Program-made: the position numbers and the translations under genes
Assembly: GCA_020740775.1 (NCBI GenBank)
Contig: JAHEWK010000022.1
Coordinates: forward strand, 186,001-250,000
Source of the DNA: Ilyonectria destructans
Lineage: Eukaryota > Ascomycota > Sordariomycetes > Hypocreales > Nectriaceae
Direction: 5' to 3'
DNA: 64,000 bases
In this document: piece by piece, positions 1-11,928 of the stretch
Layout of the letters: each line of letters begins with the position of its first letter
Numbering within the stretch: position 1 is the stretch's first letter
Notes under the pieces: generated by a model
The model's input: the letters and a program-made list of their open reading frames with translations, nothing else
Told to the model about the DNA's origin: nothing
The model's database searches: none

Positions 1-1256
1 TTGCAGATGGAGCTTACTGACCTGGAACTTCAGTGGATCACTTTGTTTGGGGCTTTGATGGCCATTAGCAATTGTCTGTTCATCAGAGTGTTTGGCGAAC
101 TCGAGTTTGGTTTCGCCTTGCTCAAGATTGCGTTCATTGTCATCATCAATATCATGGCACTTGTCATCGTCTGCGGCGGTGCGCCAAATCACGAGGCGAT
201 CGGCTTCAAGCACTGGAAAGGTAGGCTACTCCTTCTGATTCTATCCATTTTCGAACAATTAAGCCGACAAATTCCTGTCCTCTAGACCCAGGCCCATTTG
301 TACAGTACCTTGGCTTTCCAGGTGCGATTGGGCGATTCCTCGGTTTCTGGACCACCTTCAACAACGCCCTATACTCCTTCTCCGGCATCGAAAACATTTC
401 CTTGGCAGCAGCAGAGACGAAGAACGCCCGCCAGGTCATTCCCAAAGCCGCCAAGAGGGTTTTCTGGCGTGTCCTCATCTTCTACGTCCTGACCATCTTC
501 CTCGTCGGTCTCGTCGTTCCGTCTAATAACGATCTTTTGCTGAGCTCAAAGGGGACGGCCGCGTCTCCCTTCGTCATCTCAGCTAACCTCGCTGGGATCA
601 AGGTCATTCCGCATGTAATCAACGCTATCGTCATTACCTCGGCGTGGTCGTGTGGAAATATGGGCATGATGAGCTACGTCAGATACCTCTTCGGCTTGGC
701 CAAAACTGGTCACGCGCCCAAGGTATTTCTTCGCTTGAACCGCTTTGGCATTCCCTGGGTGTCAGTGTCCCTCTTTACTGCTTTCATGGCACTGGGATAC
801 CTCACATCATCCAACGGCGCAGCGACTGTCTTCACATGGCTGCAGGACCTGCTCTCTATTGCCATTCTGGTCAACTGGAGCGTTATCATGATCACGTATC
901 TTCGCTTCTATTACGGCTGCAAGAAGCAAGGAATCGATCGATCAGAGCTTCCGTACAAGTCACCTTTCCAGCCATACTATTCCTGGATGTGCTTGTGTCT
1001 TTTCGTGGTACTCCTTTTGACTTCGGGCTACAAAACTTTTCTCAAAGGCCATTGGGATATTCAAGCCTTTGTGTCCTCTTACTTCAACGTTCCCTTTGTG
1101 CTTGTGCTCTACTTTGGATATAAGTTCGTCAAGAAGACCAAGATTATCCCTCTGGAAGAAATCCCTATCCGGCCGTTCTTAGAAATTGCGAACGCTGATC
1201 CGGCCCCGCCTTTAGAGCCTAAGAAGGGATGGAGGAAGCTGAATATTCTTTGGTAA
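1..1256 (+). CDS. Amino acid/GABA permease, APC family (5' truncated by window edge)
   Basis: Plasma-membrane amino acid transporter of the fungal APC superfamily, probably of the GABA/choline permease group. Coding is 1-220 joined to 286-1256; the 65-bp intron (GTAGGC...TCTAG) restores the frame as HWK-D-PGPF. The C-terminal about 395 residues are present of a usual 500-540, so the first few membrane spans lie off the left edge. About eight hydrophobic segments follow, including ISNCLFIRVFGELEFG and a stretch around SFSGIENISLAAAETKNARQ, the conserved loop of this family in which Glu is followed by A-E-x-K-N-A-R. Spans FYVLTIFLVGLVV, VNWSVIMITYLRFYY and FVVLLLTSG are clear. No stop or frameshift is seen. 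The next gene downstream is an SSADH-like dehydrogenase on the same strand, which would fit GABA uptake. The precise substrate is inferred from neighbours only. Confidence 0.88.
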
Positions 1257-1925
1257 ATGGCAACATGCAGTGGTGGTTGGTGTTGATGATGCTTGGTGCT
1301 TCACACATAGGGGTACTCCGCTATGGGAATTCGGTCGAGATGAGTAAAGCACTGCAGATAGCGGCTTCGGTATTGAAACTTTTCGCTTCAGATAGCAAGG
1401 TAATACAAAACGTGTAACGAACTATTCTTCTTCATGAACCCGGTTGATCAAATGAGTTTCATCTGCTTGAACTCAGACTTTAATTATCAAAGACACTGTG
1501 ACAATTACCCAATCTTGCTCTCGTTGCACACCCTGCCTGGACGAAAAGGGACTGAGCAAGATACGAGGACAAGGCGGCTGATCTCGCCAAACACTTTGGT
1601 ATCCCGCAAATGACCGACCTAAGGCTATGCGAGGGGAGGGGGCGGGGGGTTAAATTTGAGCGTTACTAATAACGTTAGTTTGCATGCAATGAGTGCCCAT
1701 GTGATTGACTAGGAACCCCTGAAAGTTGCGCCTTTGGAAGGACGACAGCCAATTAGATCACGATCCGTTCCGAGATAGGCGGCGTTTTGCTCCATTCGTA
1801 ATCGCGAGATGACTACTCCCTCCGTAACTACTGTGATTTTAACACCACCATATTGATACACTACACTTTCAATGACGGATGCGGGGCTCTATGGCCACGA
1901 CATGCGGGGCAGTGATGCAGCGATA
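1257..1925. other. Intergenic, no gene seen
   Basis: Short open frames only. The region holds a G-rich tract near 1,633-1,650. It separates the permease stop from the hAT-derived repeat. Confidence 0.6.
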
Positions 1926-2140
1926 TCACATTTTGGGATCATCGTACGACGCCTGGAACGGCTTCCAGACCGGCTGCTAGGAATCCGGTCCGGTCCGGGT
2001 CTCAGACCTCCGGACCTCGGGCCCGGAGGCTGCCGGAGGCCGCCCTCATCTTCATCTATAAGACTGATCCCTAGACCTTCGTTAGATAGAAATTAAGAGC
2101 TTTCATCATCATCATCCTGATCCTATCCACTCAGTGTGAC
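1926..2140 (+). repeat. Copy of the 5' coding region of the inner hAT element (see 61,046-61,291, opposite strand)
   Basis: A 215-bp block is nearly identical to the reverse complement of 61,046-61,291. The shared block runs from TCACATTTTGGGATC to CACTCAGTGTGAC and includes the GC-rich part with repeated CCGG/GGACC words. This copy lacks about 30 bp present in the other and has several substitutions. At 61 kb the block is the N-terminal coding region of a hAT transposase (frame reading SHFGIIVRRLE). Here it stands alone, about 170 bp upstream of the dehydrogenase start, so it is a transposon fragment lying in that gene's promoter region. Confidence 0.85.
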
Positions 2141-2307
2141 AAGCGACAGTGTTGTAATATGTGATGACTTACAAGGAGATCAATACACCGGATCATTGGG
2201 TGGGATTATACATATAAGACGAGCCAAATTGTCGATTGTACTTGATAGAACAACAATTCATAGAACACCTTCAGCATTGAATTCTTCTCACACGGATAAT
2301 TACCAAG

Positions 2308-3997
2308 ATGTCGTCCAGTCTTCCTTTCCATGTTCGTCATGCCGCCGCTGTTCTGGCCTATATGAGTCCAGTCTTTGACTGACCACACCTCCTAGCTCAA
2401 CGACCCCTCCCTCTTCCACGAGGCTTCCCTGCTGAACAGCAAATGGGTGCAGGCTCATTCGGGAAAGACCTTCGATGTTGAAGGTAAAACAATACCATGA
2501 ATCGATTACACCAACTTTGCCGGGGAGATCGGCTGATATAAACATCATTACAGACCCTGGCTCTGGTACCGTCTGGGCCAAGAGTCCTGCCAACAACGTC
2601 GTCGACGTCGACCAATACGTCGAGTCATCACAGGCCGCTTTCGAAAGCTATCGTTATGTCAACCCCCGCGAACGAGCCAAGATACTCCTCAAGTGGCATG
2701 AGTTGATCACCAACGCCCGGGAGGACATCGCCAAAATCGTCATCTACGAGACTGGCAAGCCCATGGTAGAAGCTGTGGCTGAGGTCGATTATGCTCTGGG
2801 ATTTGCCTGGTGGTTTGCTGGCGAGGCTGAGCGCATCCGTGGCTCTATAGCCCAGCCCTCTGTCTCTTCCCGTCGCAACTTTATCATCAAACAGCCTATT
2901 GGCGTCAGTGTCGCCCTGGTCCCATGGAACTTCCCCGTTGCCATGATCATCCGAAAGGTTGCTGCGGCTTTGGCTGCAGGTTGCACCATGATGGTTAAGC
3001 CTTCGCCCGAGACTCCCTTTAGTGTTATGGCCCTGGCCGACTTAGCGCACCGGGCTGGACTACCAGCTGGTGTTCTTAACGACATTTCGACTGACAGTGC
3101 TAACACGCCTGCTGTAAGCGAGCGGCTCTGCAAGCACCCCTTAGTTAGGAAGGTGACTTTTACTGGCAGCACGAGGGTGGGCAGCATTATTGCCAAGCAT
3201 TGCAGCGAGGGGCTTAAGAAGGTAACCATGGAGCTGGGAGGCAATTGCCCCTTCCTTATCTTTGATGATGGTGATCTCGAGTAGGCAGTGTCTGCACTGA
3301 TGATCCTCAAGTGGCGAACAGCTGGACAGGCTTGCACGCACGCCAACCGAGTGTACGTGCAGAAGGGTGTCTACGACAAATTCAATCGCCTCATAGTGGA
3401 TGCCACTCAGAAGCTCAAAGTCGGACACGGAAGCGAGGCCGGAACGACTATGGGACCTCTGACTACGAAACGTGGTATTGACAAGATTGAAGCCCATGTT
3501 AAGGACGCTCAAAGCAAGGGCGGCGAGGTTCTGTGCGGTGGAAAGCAGCCTGGGGGTCTAGGGGGTTACTTCTTCGAGCCGACAATTATCTCGGATATGA
3601 CCCACGATATGTTGACGACAAAAGAGGAAGTCTTTGGCCCCTTGATGGGTATTTACAAGTTCGAGACGGAGGAAGAGGCCGTGAAGCTGGCGAATGATAC
3701 CCCCATGGGTCTGACCTCATACTTCTTCACCACAGATGTTGGTCGAACCTGGAGGCTGCTAGAGGCCCTTGAGGCTGGCATGATTGGCATGAACACTGGT
3801 AAGAGGCCCCCTTGCTCATATTCCTTAAGGGCAATGCTAACATGTGTGGGATAGGTAACTCCTCCTGCGCAGAGTCGCCATTTGGTGGTCTTAAGGAGTC
3901 TGGGTATGGAAAGGAAGCTGGCAAGGATGTGGCGATTGAAGAGTACTTGGTTTCTAAGACGGGAACGTTGACAGTGGATGGAACACCGTTACCCTAA
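2308..3997 (+). pseudogene. Succinate-semialdehyde dehydrogenase-like ALDH with one in-frame TAG
   Basis: NAD(P)-dependent aldehyde dehydrogenase of the SSADH type, the last step of GABA catabolism (yeast UGA2, bacterial gabD family). Exons 2308-2331, 2396-2483, 2554-3798 and 3855-3997 total exactly 1,500 nt, that is 499 residues with the usual SSADH length. Seen: N-terminal LFHEASLLNSKWV, cofactor motif FTGSTRVGS, catalytic Glu in ELGGN, catalytic Cys in GQACTHANRVYVQ, and C-terminal SPFGGLKESGYG. The three introns have good donors and acceptors. The break is a TAG at 3282-3284, inside DLE-stop-AVSAL, just before the catalytic Cys; family members usually have Gln there, so CAG to TAG is the simplest origin. 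Otherwise the frame is clean, so the loss is recent. Upstream is a probable GABA permease. The stop could also be a sequencing error. Confidence 0.87.
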
Positions 3998-3999
3998 AT

Positions 4000-5888
4000 C
4001 TGCAAAGAATATCAAAGAAATCTATTTTGCAATCAAGGGGGCGCGTTCCCCGTCGCCATCTTCGCCCTTGAGAAGTACCGCGGTGCTGCAACGTGGTTGA
4101 ATCGGTTTTTTGAAAGATAAGGCGGAAGTGTAAAAAATGCCGCGATAATCTGGTTTTCCGTCAGCTTTTGTTTAAGATAAACCTGAGACGGCGATTGTTG
4201 CGGCCGCTTGTGGTGGATGATGACAAGATTTAAGAACCCCTGGCTGCCCCAGGCGGACCGGGTTGGAAAGAAAGATCAATTGACGACCTTCTCAAGAAAC
4301 GAACGAAGGACGCTTATTGTCTGTACGTTGAATACGTCGAAGGAATGAGAAGGGTCATGGATGAATTGAACCAAGAGTTGGCGCTGGGTTCCGAAGCGGT
4401 CCAGAATAAAGTCAACAGTCCGGTGAGAATGATTAACCTCCCGGTGTGGAGAGTAGCTCTAACCTTTTGATTACATATTGTTTTGACGGGCAGTGTGCCA
4501 CTGCGAGCTGCATTCAGTAAGGAGGGTCGAGTGTTCCAGGGTTAGGCCAAGTTTAGCAATGGAGAATCGGTCCGGTAACGCCTTTGTCCGAGTTTCAGAA
4601 CTACAACAACAAGCTGAAGAAACTAACGGATTCCTGCGGTGAAGATACCCAGTTGGTCCAGCAGATAGATGCCATGTCCCAGAAAACGGCTATTGATCTT
4701 GCAGTTTGCAGTTTATGGGAGCAAGCTATGAAATTGTTCAATAACCCTTGGCTTGGGACTGTCGTTGCCAGGCTACACACGGCGCAGAATTGATGTTGCA
4801 GCACCGAACCACCCAGAAAGCAGAATTTCATGTTACTTTGATCAAACGTCAATCACCTCAATATGACAATAAGATATTTATAAACGAAAATAATTAGAGA
4901 GTGATGTGGCGGTTGCTACACAACGGCATGAACCCGTCCAGATACTCGAAACGTTATCCATTCAGCAGCCAAATCACAGACAACTTGTGCCAGGAAGATC
5001 AGCTATGAAGTCTCAAACCACATCAACTTGCATTCAAATAGTAAATTAAGTGAGTCTTAGGGGATTAGTTCAATCCAATTGAAACTTACGCCTCACAGAA
5101 AAACCCCGTCAATTACCCTGCCATGCATTCAACAAAGCACCCAGTTCAGCGTCACCCAAGAGATATCAGTCCTATACACAGCTCCCAGCAAGGCTGGAGA
5201 TTATTCCTGCGGCTATCCCAGAGAAGATGACTACTGGTTTTGCCTCTACACACTATCTCGACAGAATACAACAACCGCCCCTCCATCCGCAACGCTGGAC
5301 CAAATCCTCCGCGGCAATGGTCTCCCGCAACCAACTCGATCGCGGCGATGAACTCCGCGCTGATTATAGCATCATCATTTCTTACCTGCTGGACTCCTCG
5401 TGGCTCCATACTCCGTTGCAGAAAACTGATCTCTTCGTCAAAAGCGACACGGGAAGGACTCTACACTTTTCCTCGATCAACCACACGATCATCAACAGTT
5501 TCACGACCATCTTACCATCGTTTGGGTAGCTTGGTACGTATTAATAGACTATCTTACATCTCTAAACGAAAATGAAGATACCAAAGTAGAAGAAATATAC
5601 TATCATACCGAGGCAATGGGGCTCCTTGATGACCCCTCTCAAGACCAATTTAGACGGCATGCCAAGTGGTCTTGACCTCATGCCGCTCCCTTGTATGTAC
5701 ACCCTCTTCCACCTTGACCACCACATCAGTCCGTAGCATAATCCCCTTGTTCAGCTCATCAAGCTCTACGTATTCCGTCGTCGAATCACCGCCCGAACTA
5801 TCACCCTCTGGCTCGCGCCATCACCATCTCTATCGATGTCAATGTGCTGCTTGAAGTAGCCGTTGGCACCCGTCCAGTCACTGCGAGA
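4000..5888. other. Intergenic with degenerate short open frames
   Basis: No gene recognised. Two stretches have coding-like composition: 4263-4426 (helix-like, reading SIDDLLKKRTKDAYC) and 4584-4793 (reading FQNYNNKLKKLTDSCGED). They may be remnants of one unidentified gene with an intron near 4420-4495, but no family could be assigned. Open frames at 5079-5575 overlap on several frames and look spurious. Confidence 0.4.
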
Positions 5889-7091
5889 CTAAGCGTGTGT
5901 TCCTGTCCCGTGCGTCGTCTTCTTGCTTGTGCTGTCGAGGCCGCTGCAGAGGCCGACCTTGTAGGAAACGAGGCGGAGGAGGGGCTGGAGAGCCGGGAAG
6001 CAGCCGCACTATAGGCCAACGTGAATTTTGGTCATTGCCCATGCGCTTACACGGACCGTCTTGTACGGCCTAGGCATTTGGTCAGTTTATATAGTACAGG
6101 AGTTCAGCATGAGATGAGACGAACGTGTCAGTTGCAAAGTCAGTAGTGGCGACGAAGGCAAAGCGTACGATACCCGTGACGATGGCGAAGAGACCGACGC
6201 AAAAGACGAGGATAACTTTTATGGTCTTTGTACTGAACTTCATGTTGCTGCGGATGACCCATATTGGTAGGCTGAAGAGGACGATGTCGATGCAGATTCC
6301 CAGGATGGCGTGCGCCCACATCAAGTGGGCCTCTCTGTCTTTGCTAATGCAGTTTCTATTTGGCTTTCCGTATTTGAAGAGGTCACTGCACTGAGGTCAA
6401 TGGATAACATCAGTATAGTAGCCTGGATTGAGTGGCATACCCGATGGGCTTGCATTCTGTGAGGATGAAGAAAAAGCCGCCGAGACTGGTGCCGACGATA
6501 ATAACGCCTGAGACCCAGACCAAACGCATGAAGAGGCCTGATGCGAGTGTTAGTCGCTGAACAATAGCTTACAAGCTTCTTCTGAGCGTCACGCACGTTC
6601 TCGACTCAGACGTGGGAGGAAGGCCAAGATGGACAGTCGAACGAACCCCGATGTGAGGAAGTAGAGGAGCTCACCGATAGCTAGCCACTGCAGTGTTAAG
6701 AGTCAGCCCAGCTGAACGAACATTTGGTCGTCGTGAATGGACTTCATACCGTGAAGAATACATTCAAGTCTTCTTTAGATATGTATTGTATTGGGGTACC
6801 GGATCCATGTTCGACTTGGACGATCTCTATAACCGACCCAGCGATACAAAATACCTGATGACCAGAGAGGATCTATCAGCAGAGGGACTCTTGGACGAGT
6901 GGTCCAGGACCATGACATACGAATGATACGATGGTTAGGATGTCGTCAAGTCCGAAAGCTTTCGTCATGAAGCGCCGGACGTATAATCGCGCCAGGACGA
7001 TGACAGATGAGATAACAATGAGGGCAACGTTGATGTTGAACAAGATATGGCCCCGGGACGTGGTTCCTTCTACGGATAGGTCCTCGGCCAT
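5889..7091 (-). pseudogene. Rhodopsin-like (PTH11-type) fungal membrane protein with one in-frame TAG
   Basis: Integral membrane protein of the fungal rhodopsin-domain family (DUF-type, CFEM-lacking PTH11-like), with unknown ligand. Six exons on the minus strand: 6921-7091, 6750-6854, 6597-6687, 6441-6537, 6125-6385, 5889-6069; total 906 nt, 302 codons, all phases consistent and all five introns 55-66 bp with GT-AG. Start ATG at 7091. Seen in order: first span FNINVALIVISSVIVLARLYVRR, family motif FGLDDILTIVSF, ELLYFLTSGFVRLSILAFLPR, span GVIIVGTSLGGFFFILTECKP, HAILGICIDIVLFSLPIWVI, and C-terminal [12 protein letters not shown]. The break is TAG at 6009-6011, in [16 protein letters not shown] or CAG to TAG is the simplest cause. 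The rest of the frame is intact. Confidence 0.83.
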
Positions 7092-7298
7092 GTTTTCGTG
7101 GTCGTGGTCGCTATCGAGCCTGTCTTGTGATCAAGTTGGGTTCGTAGGCCGCTTTCACCACGAGAGTCTCATATAAGTTGCGGATGGAGTAAGCTGCTTG
7201 GACTAGGGGCAGGCGATGTCGTGCATCACTCACAAATGGCATGGGGACGACGGTGGGGACATGCGCGTTTAGTATTACGGGTACTCGGTCCATGCAGG

Positions 7299-7437
7299 GG
7301 TATCAGGCAAAAGTGTTGTTAGCCCCCCTCACAGGGGTCTTCCAGATCTACGACATGGAATTGGTTGGGTTGTCACAGCTAGCTGAACCTCTCCTGACCC
7401 TGTGGTGGACGCTAACACAAATTTTGCCTGATACCAA
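7299..7437. repeat. Small MITE-like inverted-repeat element with TA flanks
   Basis: GGTATCAGGCAAAA at the left and its complement TTTTGCCTGATACC at the right form imperfect terminal repeats of about 25 bp (the left continues GTGTTGTTAGC, the right GCTAACACAAA). The element is about 139 bp and non-coding. TA dinucleotides lie at both TCAGGC/GCCTGA ends, as expected for a Tc1/mariner-type target duplication, though the TA could equally be part of the repeat. It lies about 210 bp upstream of the rhodopsin-like gene start. Confidence 0.6.
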
Positions 7438-10264
7438 GTAAGTTAGGAGAGTTTTACTTGCCCAGAAGACAGTATTCTAGACGACCAAGTTGACGTGGGG
7501 CCGAGACCCCGAGGAAAGATGTACCTGCAAAACGTCAAAGTCCCAGGCTACTGTACGGATACGGCTGCGGAGGATGGCCTGAAAGAAAGGGCAGCTGCTT
7601 TGCCGGGGGCTGCCTTGGGTGTGAGACTACATATCGGGATAGTGTTGTTGTTGAAGAGGGCTGAGTAAGGCTTGGTCATCTCATGGCTTTTGTTGGCTGA
7701 GAGAAGCTTTCCGGCAACACCTATGGGCCGTAGTCTACAATCGAGTCCAATATGTGGCTGACAAGGCGATGCACGTTCTGACTCGCAATGTACTCGGCAC
7801 GAATGAAAAGACTGGGAGTTGAGTTCGAGGCGATGGCGGGACGGGGGTACATCGGGGAACCACCCGCTTGGCGCTACCATGGACATGGGATGGAGCGGAG
7901 ACTAGGCTGAAGCCCGTGGAGCCGAAAGTTTGCTACAAAGGGCCATGCCATATTTGTGGAAGGACTACCGGTACGGTGCTGTAAGTTAGTTGATTCGTGC
8001 GTAGGTAACGTTGTGGTCATTAGATGATGGGATCTAGCGTTGGTTCGTCTTCTACTGCTACTAGTGGGTCGGGTAATGATGGGCTTGAGCGTGGCTGACA
8101 AGTCCTGGACAGCTGGTTGTTCACCTACTTGGACAAGAAACAGTTTTATAGAGGTTGTCATTGATAGATGGACGACTTGCTCTGCGTTGCTGCCAGATTG
8201 CACAGTCCCGGGGTAACTCTCCTTGTCTGGTGATTGATTGTGATTGTGACTTCTGACGCTGACGGGAGCGGCATCAAGCAAGTTTTGATGGCTTCTCTAA
8301 GACCCGCAGGAATCATGATGCATCCATCGGAGTGCCTGCTCGTATCAATCTAAGTAGACAGCCGCGGGCTGCACCGGGACAAATTCTCTCGCGTTCCTAG
8401 CGCCGAAGCCCCGACCGAGATCCCGACTCTGGACACTGACTCGACAAACGTTGCAGCTGACCTAACGGGATCCGAGAACTCAGAAGTGAGCGGGCTCATC
8501 GAACTGGCTATGTTTTTTGCCGGCCGAGCTTGTCATAGGCTTTCATTTGCCGAGAACTCGGTGCCAGGGAAGGTGAGCAATGGGACAAGAGAGCAACGAA
8601 AGGAAATAGCAAGAAGATTTCTTTCGATGCTTCCGGGATGAAAATCTTCCTCTCTGGTCGAGAGATTGTAGTCAAGGTACGTCCTGGGACTAAGGCAGGG
8701 GTAAAATGGTAATCATGCCGTTGGCCAAGAACAACGCCAATGCTAGACTCTCACCACCACCCAGAACAGCTTTGGGGTGGAGTCTATCGTGTCTTTCAGG
8801 CTTTCTTGATATGGTAGCCTTCGCCTACATTGAACTTTGGTAAGTTAATCTCTAGGAAGCAGTACTTGGAGTTGAGGATGTCATGGATACATTGAGAGGA
8901 GCTGTGCTATACGTACGAGTGACAGCTTGCTGCTGTGCTTGCTGCTGGATGCGATGTTTGCGGCATTACTGATGAAGGGTCAGAGAGAAGGGCCCCCTCC
9001 ATGACTTCTAGCAAACCTCATCAGAACGAGTGTGCACTCATTTGACAAGCTTCTCAAGTCCTTTGAGCTTCGAACCAGCGGAGCGGAAGGCGAGCGAGAC
9101 AACACAGTCACAGCGAGCGACGCGCTTAACTTGCAGTTTCTCAACATGTGCATTCGTCCGCGCAAGCTATACCTGCTTGGGATTTGGAAGAAGGAACAGG
9201 TTATAACCCGAGAGATCATCAAGGACCTCAAGGCATGGTGTGAGAGGTGGAACTATCTCGAGGGCATGTGGTGCGAAAAGGACCGAAATGGCTGCAAGGC
9301 ACTCTACACCTCCTTCAAGGCCTTTTGTTGCTCGACAACCCCAAGGACGCTCACCCATCGGATCAAATGGGCTCCAGAGAGGTGCAGAGCTTTTCCAGAA
9401 TACGACCGGAAAGGTGTTCAAAGGTCGGGCTTATGAGTTCGAGAAGGTGCTTCTGTATGGCAAATTCCATATTGAAAGCTGTCTCGGAATTTTGTGGCCT
9501 TCTAAGTGGCAAGGGCCTGTCCCCCACTTTGAAGGTTCGCATCGGGTAGTATTTGTCCTCGCGTTTGAGCTTGTAAACTAATACTGACTGTCCTCCGGCA
9601 TCTGTGGAGCCGGTGCTAGAGTGAGCCTCTGAACTCTCTTGCCATGACGCTCGGTTGCGTGGGGTAGGAGACCCGTTGTGGAGAACCGTGTTTTCGTTTC
9701 ACTGAAAAAACTGAAGGCTGCAAATTTGAGCCGTAACAAAGCTTGTGCTGATTGCAGCTGGGCAATTTCCGAGTATGAATGACCTCAGAGCCCACCTTGG
9801 TCCTTGGGCCATAACGAAGATCGGTGGCGTTCTTCTCCATGCTAGTCAGTCGGTTTACCCGTACCAACGTGCAGCCAAGGATCTTCTAGTAACTCCTCGG
9901 CTGGGGCCCTCTTCCCGGGTATCCGATATAGCGTTCTCCTCACAAACTTTTGAAATGATGCCAAAGTTTTCCCCTTACAACACACTCAGTTCCCTCGTCT
10001 CTAAATTACGTCCAGTTGGTATCAAGGTTCTGGTGACAAACTTGCCGAAAAGATGTCAGCAACTACGAAGTTTGAAGGAAGCAAGAGCTTCTTTCTTCAA
10101 ATGGAGACAAGATTACGTCTATCGTCTTCGTTCAGCCATAGCATGGCAGTTTTTCTAACGTGGCATACTGATGTTAGGTGTCTTGAGGTGGACCGAACAA
10201 AGTGAACTGTGGTTAGTCATTCGCAGAGTTTCACGTGATAAGGAAAAACTCTGTTATTCCCTCC
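7438..10264. other. Long intergenic stretch; unassigned open frames only
   Basis: No recognised gene. The best candidate is an open plus-strand frame at about 9005-9436 (134+ residues, no ATG start, reading FDKLLKSFELRTSG...LNLQFLNMCIRPRKLYLLG), which may be an exon of an unknown gene because a TTCTAG acceptor-like site precedes it. A second open frame at 9745-10158 has no recognisable motif. Neither carries a known domain. Confidence 0.35.
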
Positions 10265-10272
10265 TATATAAA
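10265..10272 (+). promoter_or_regulatory. Candidate TATA box for the B3/4-domain gene
   Basis: TATATAAA 129 bp before the ATG at 10401, followed by a pyrimidine-rich leader (CATCTATTTACATCCTCTTC). Position and sequence fit a fungal core promoter. Confidence 0.45.
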
Positions 10273-10400
10273 CTATCAGCCCCTCGTTTAGCAACCGTAT
10301 TACATTCATCTATTTACATCCTCTTCTGTCCACTGTTCGCGTGGTAACCCCAATCTACAACAAACTCTATTTTTATCATCTATCATTTTCAACCTGAAGT

Positions 10401-11123
10401 ATGAGCGCGACTCACCACTTGGAATCACTATTAAATGGAGCGCGAGTAGCTCCAGAGGTCTTTGAGCTATGCCCGGACTATCGCGCACTATTGATGGTGG
10501 TTGATGGTATCCCACCAGGTCCCAGTGACGACTTCAGCGAGGCTCTTCTGCAAGAGGCTGAGGCCTGTGCTAGAACAGCGCTATCGCAACATCCTGTCAC
10601 AAAAATACCACATATAGCCGCATGGCGAGAGGCATACAGGGCTTTTGGAGCTAAGCCGCAGCGCATACGCAACAGTTTGGAGGCTCTTACGCGCCGCGCA
10701 GAGGGGGGGTTACCACGCGTCAATCGGCTGACAGACATCTACAACGCTATTTCTATCAAGCATCAAGTTCCAGTTGGCGGCGAAGATTTTGAAAAGTACA
10801 ATGGATCCCCTTTTTTGGTCCGTGCCAGTGGTCAGGAGAAGTTTGAGACTATGTCGGGCGGAGAAACTGTCACAGAGCTTGCGGATCCTGGGGAGGTTAT
10901 ATGGTGTGATGCTAAGGGGATCACCTGCCGCCGCTGGAATTGGCGTCAATGCCGTCGGACCGCACTGAATAGTGATACCACACAGGTCTTGTTCATCTTG
11001 GATGCACTTGACCCCTTTACAAACGACGCGCTTGATCAAGCTGCCGATGAGCTTGTCTTAGCGTTGCAGAAGCTGTCTCCAGACGTACAAGTATTGCGTC
11101 GGGTTATTAGTAAATCTGTTTAG
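10401..11123 (+). CDS. Stand-alone B3/4 (tRNA-binding/editing-like) domain protein
   Basis: A 240-residue single-exon protein matching the B3/B4 domain of bacterial-type phenylalanyl-tRNA synthetase beta chain, which in that enzyme hydrolyses mischarged Tyr-tRNA(Phe). Stand-alone copies are common in bacteria and scattered in fungi, and their substrate is not established. Seen: N-terminal strand FELCPDYRALLMVVDGI, then HIAAWREAYRAFGAKPQRIRNS-type segment typical of the family, LPRVNRLTDIYNAISIKHQVPVGG, and the C-terminal GEVIWCDAKGITCRRWNWRQC followed by TQVLFILDAL. The start ATG is preceded by a TATA box at 10265. No inactivating change is seen. No related genes are adjacent. Confidence 0.85.
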   Translation: MSATHHLESLLNGARVAPEVFELCPDYRALLMVVDGIPPGPSDDFSEALLQEAEACARTALSQHPVTKIPHIAAWREAYRAFGAKPQRIRNSLEALTRRAEGGLPRVNRLTDIYNAISIKHQVPVGGEDFEKYNGSPFLVRASGQEKFETMSGGETVTELADPGEVIWCDAKGITCRRWNWRQCRRTALNSDTTQVLFILDALDPFTNDALDQAADELVLALQKLSPDVQVLRRVISKSV

Positions 11124-11928
11124 TTCCATAGTGTATAAGTAATTATTCAGATGTGTATCATCTTTCCACAGGAGTAAGCAAGCCCTTGTGCTATAGAATG
11201 TGTTGGGGCCAGCGGACATTGAGGTCCAGATAAGGTGCAGGCGTTACTGTGTTTTATTGGCTAGAGACCATTTTCAACAATTGGTCCAATCCACCAACAC
11301 ACTATTACACGTGTAAACACTCAATTTTAATTACTAAAGCTTGGGGGTGGCGAAGTTGTGAGTACCCGCTCTAGCTCCTCGCCAGAAGTGGACCTTCTCG
11401 GACTTGCTTGCCTTCCCATTTACACAAGGTTAGTGCATCGCAGGTTCCACTAAAAAGCCTGTGCGCATCACCAGCAATCAACTCCGAGAGGCTAAGACAT
11501 GCATTAGCAATAATGAGTTTCGTTAAGGCCAGTGGGAGATGAGACTGGCAGGTGGTCTCGGCAGAAAACACGGCATTTACTACTCCATAAGCATCATCCC
11601 TGACTTTCATGTGCTCGCCCGGAGCATCCCGCGCGCGAATGACTCACGAGCTAGAACCTGGGCGGGATTGGACCACCCACGCATTGTCCCCTTATCCAGA
11701 GCCAAAAGCACAGCCAGACGAGACACCTGATGGGACCTGGGGGAGCTTGAATTAAAATTCCAAAAATATATATGGAAAACATTAGTATAAATGCAGCACT
11801 AATCCTTCAGGTCGGGGATGGTTTGTGGAGGCTGCTTCAATCACTTTGCTAGGCTGCTCTTTATTCTATAGTATTGATGAGATTGAATCCCTACTTCCTC
11901 GCGAATTGGGAGATTAAATCGAACTCCT
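11124..11928. other. Intergenic, no gene seen
   Basis: Short open frames on both strands with no recognisable domain. The sequence becomes A/T-rich near 11,755-11,800. Confidence 0.55.
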
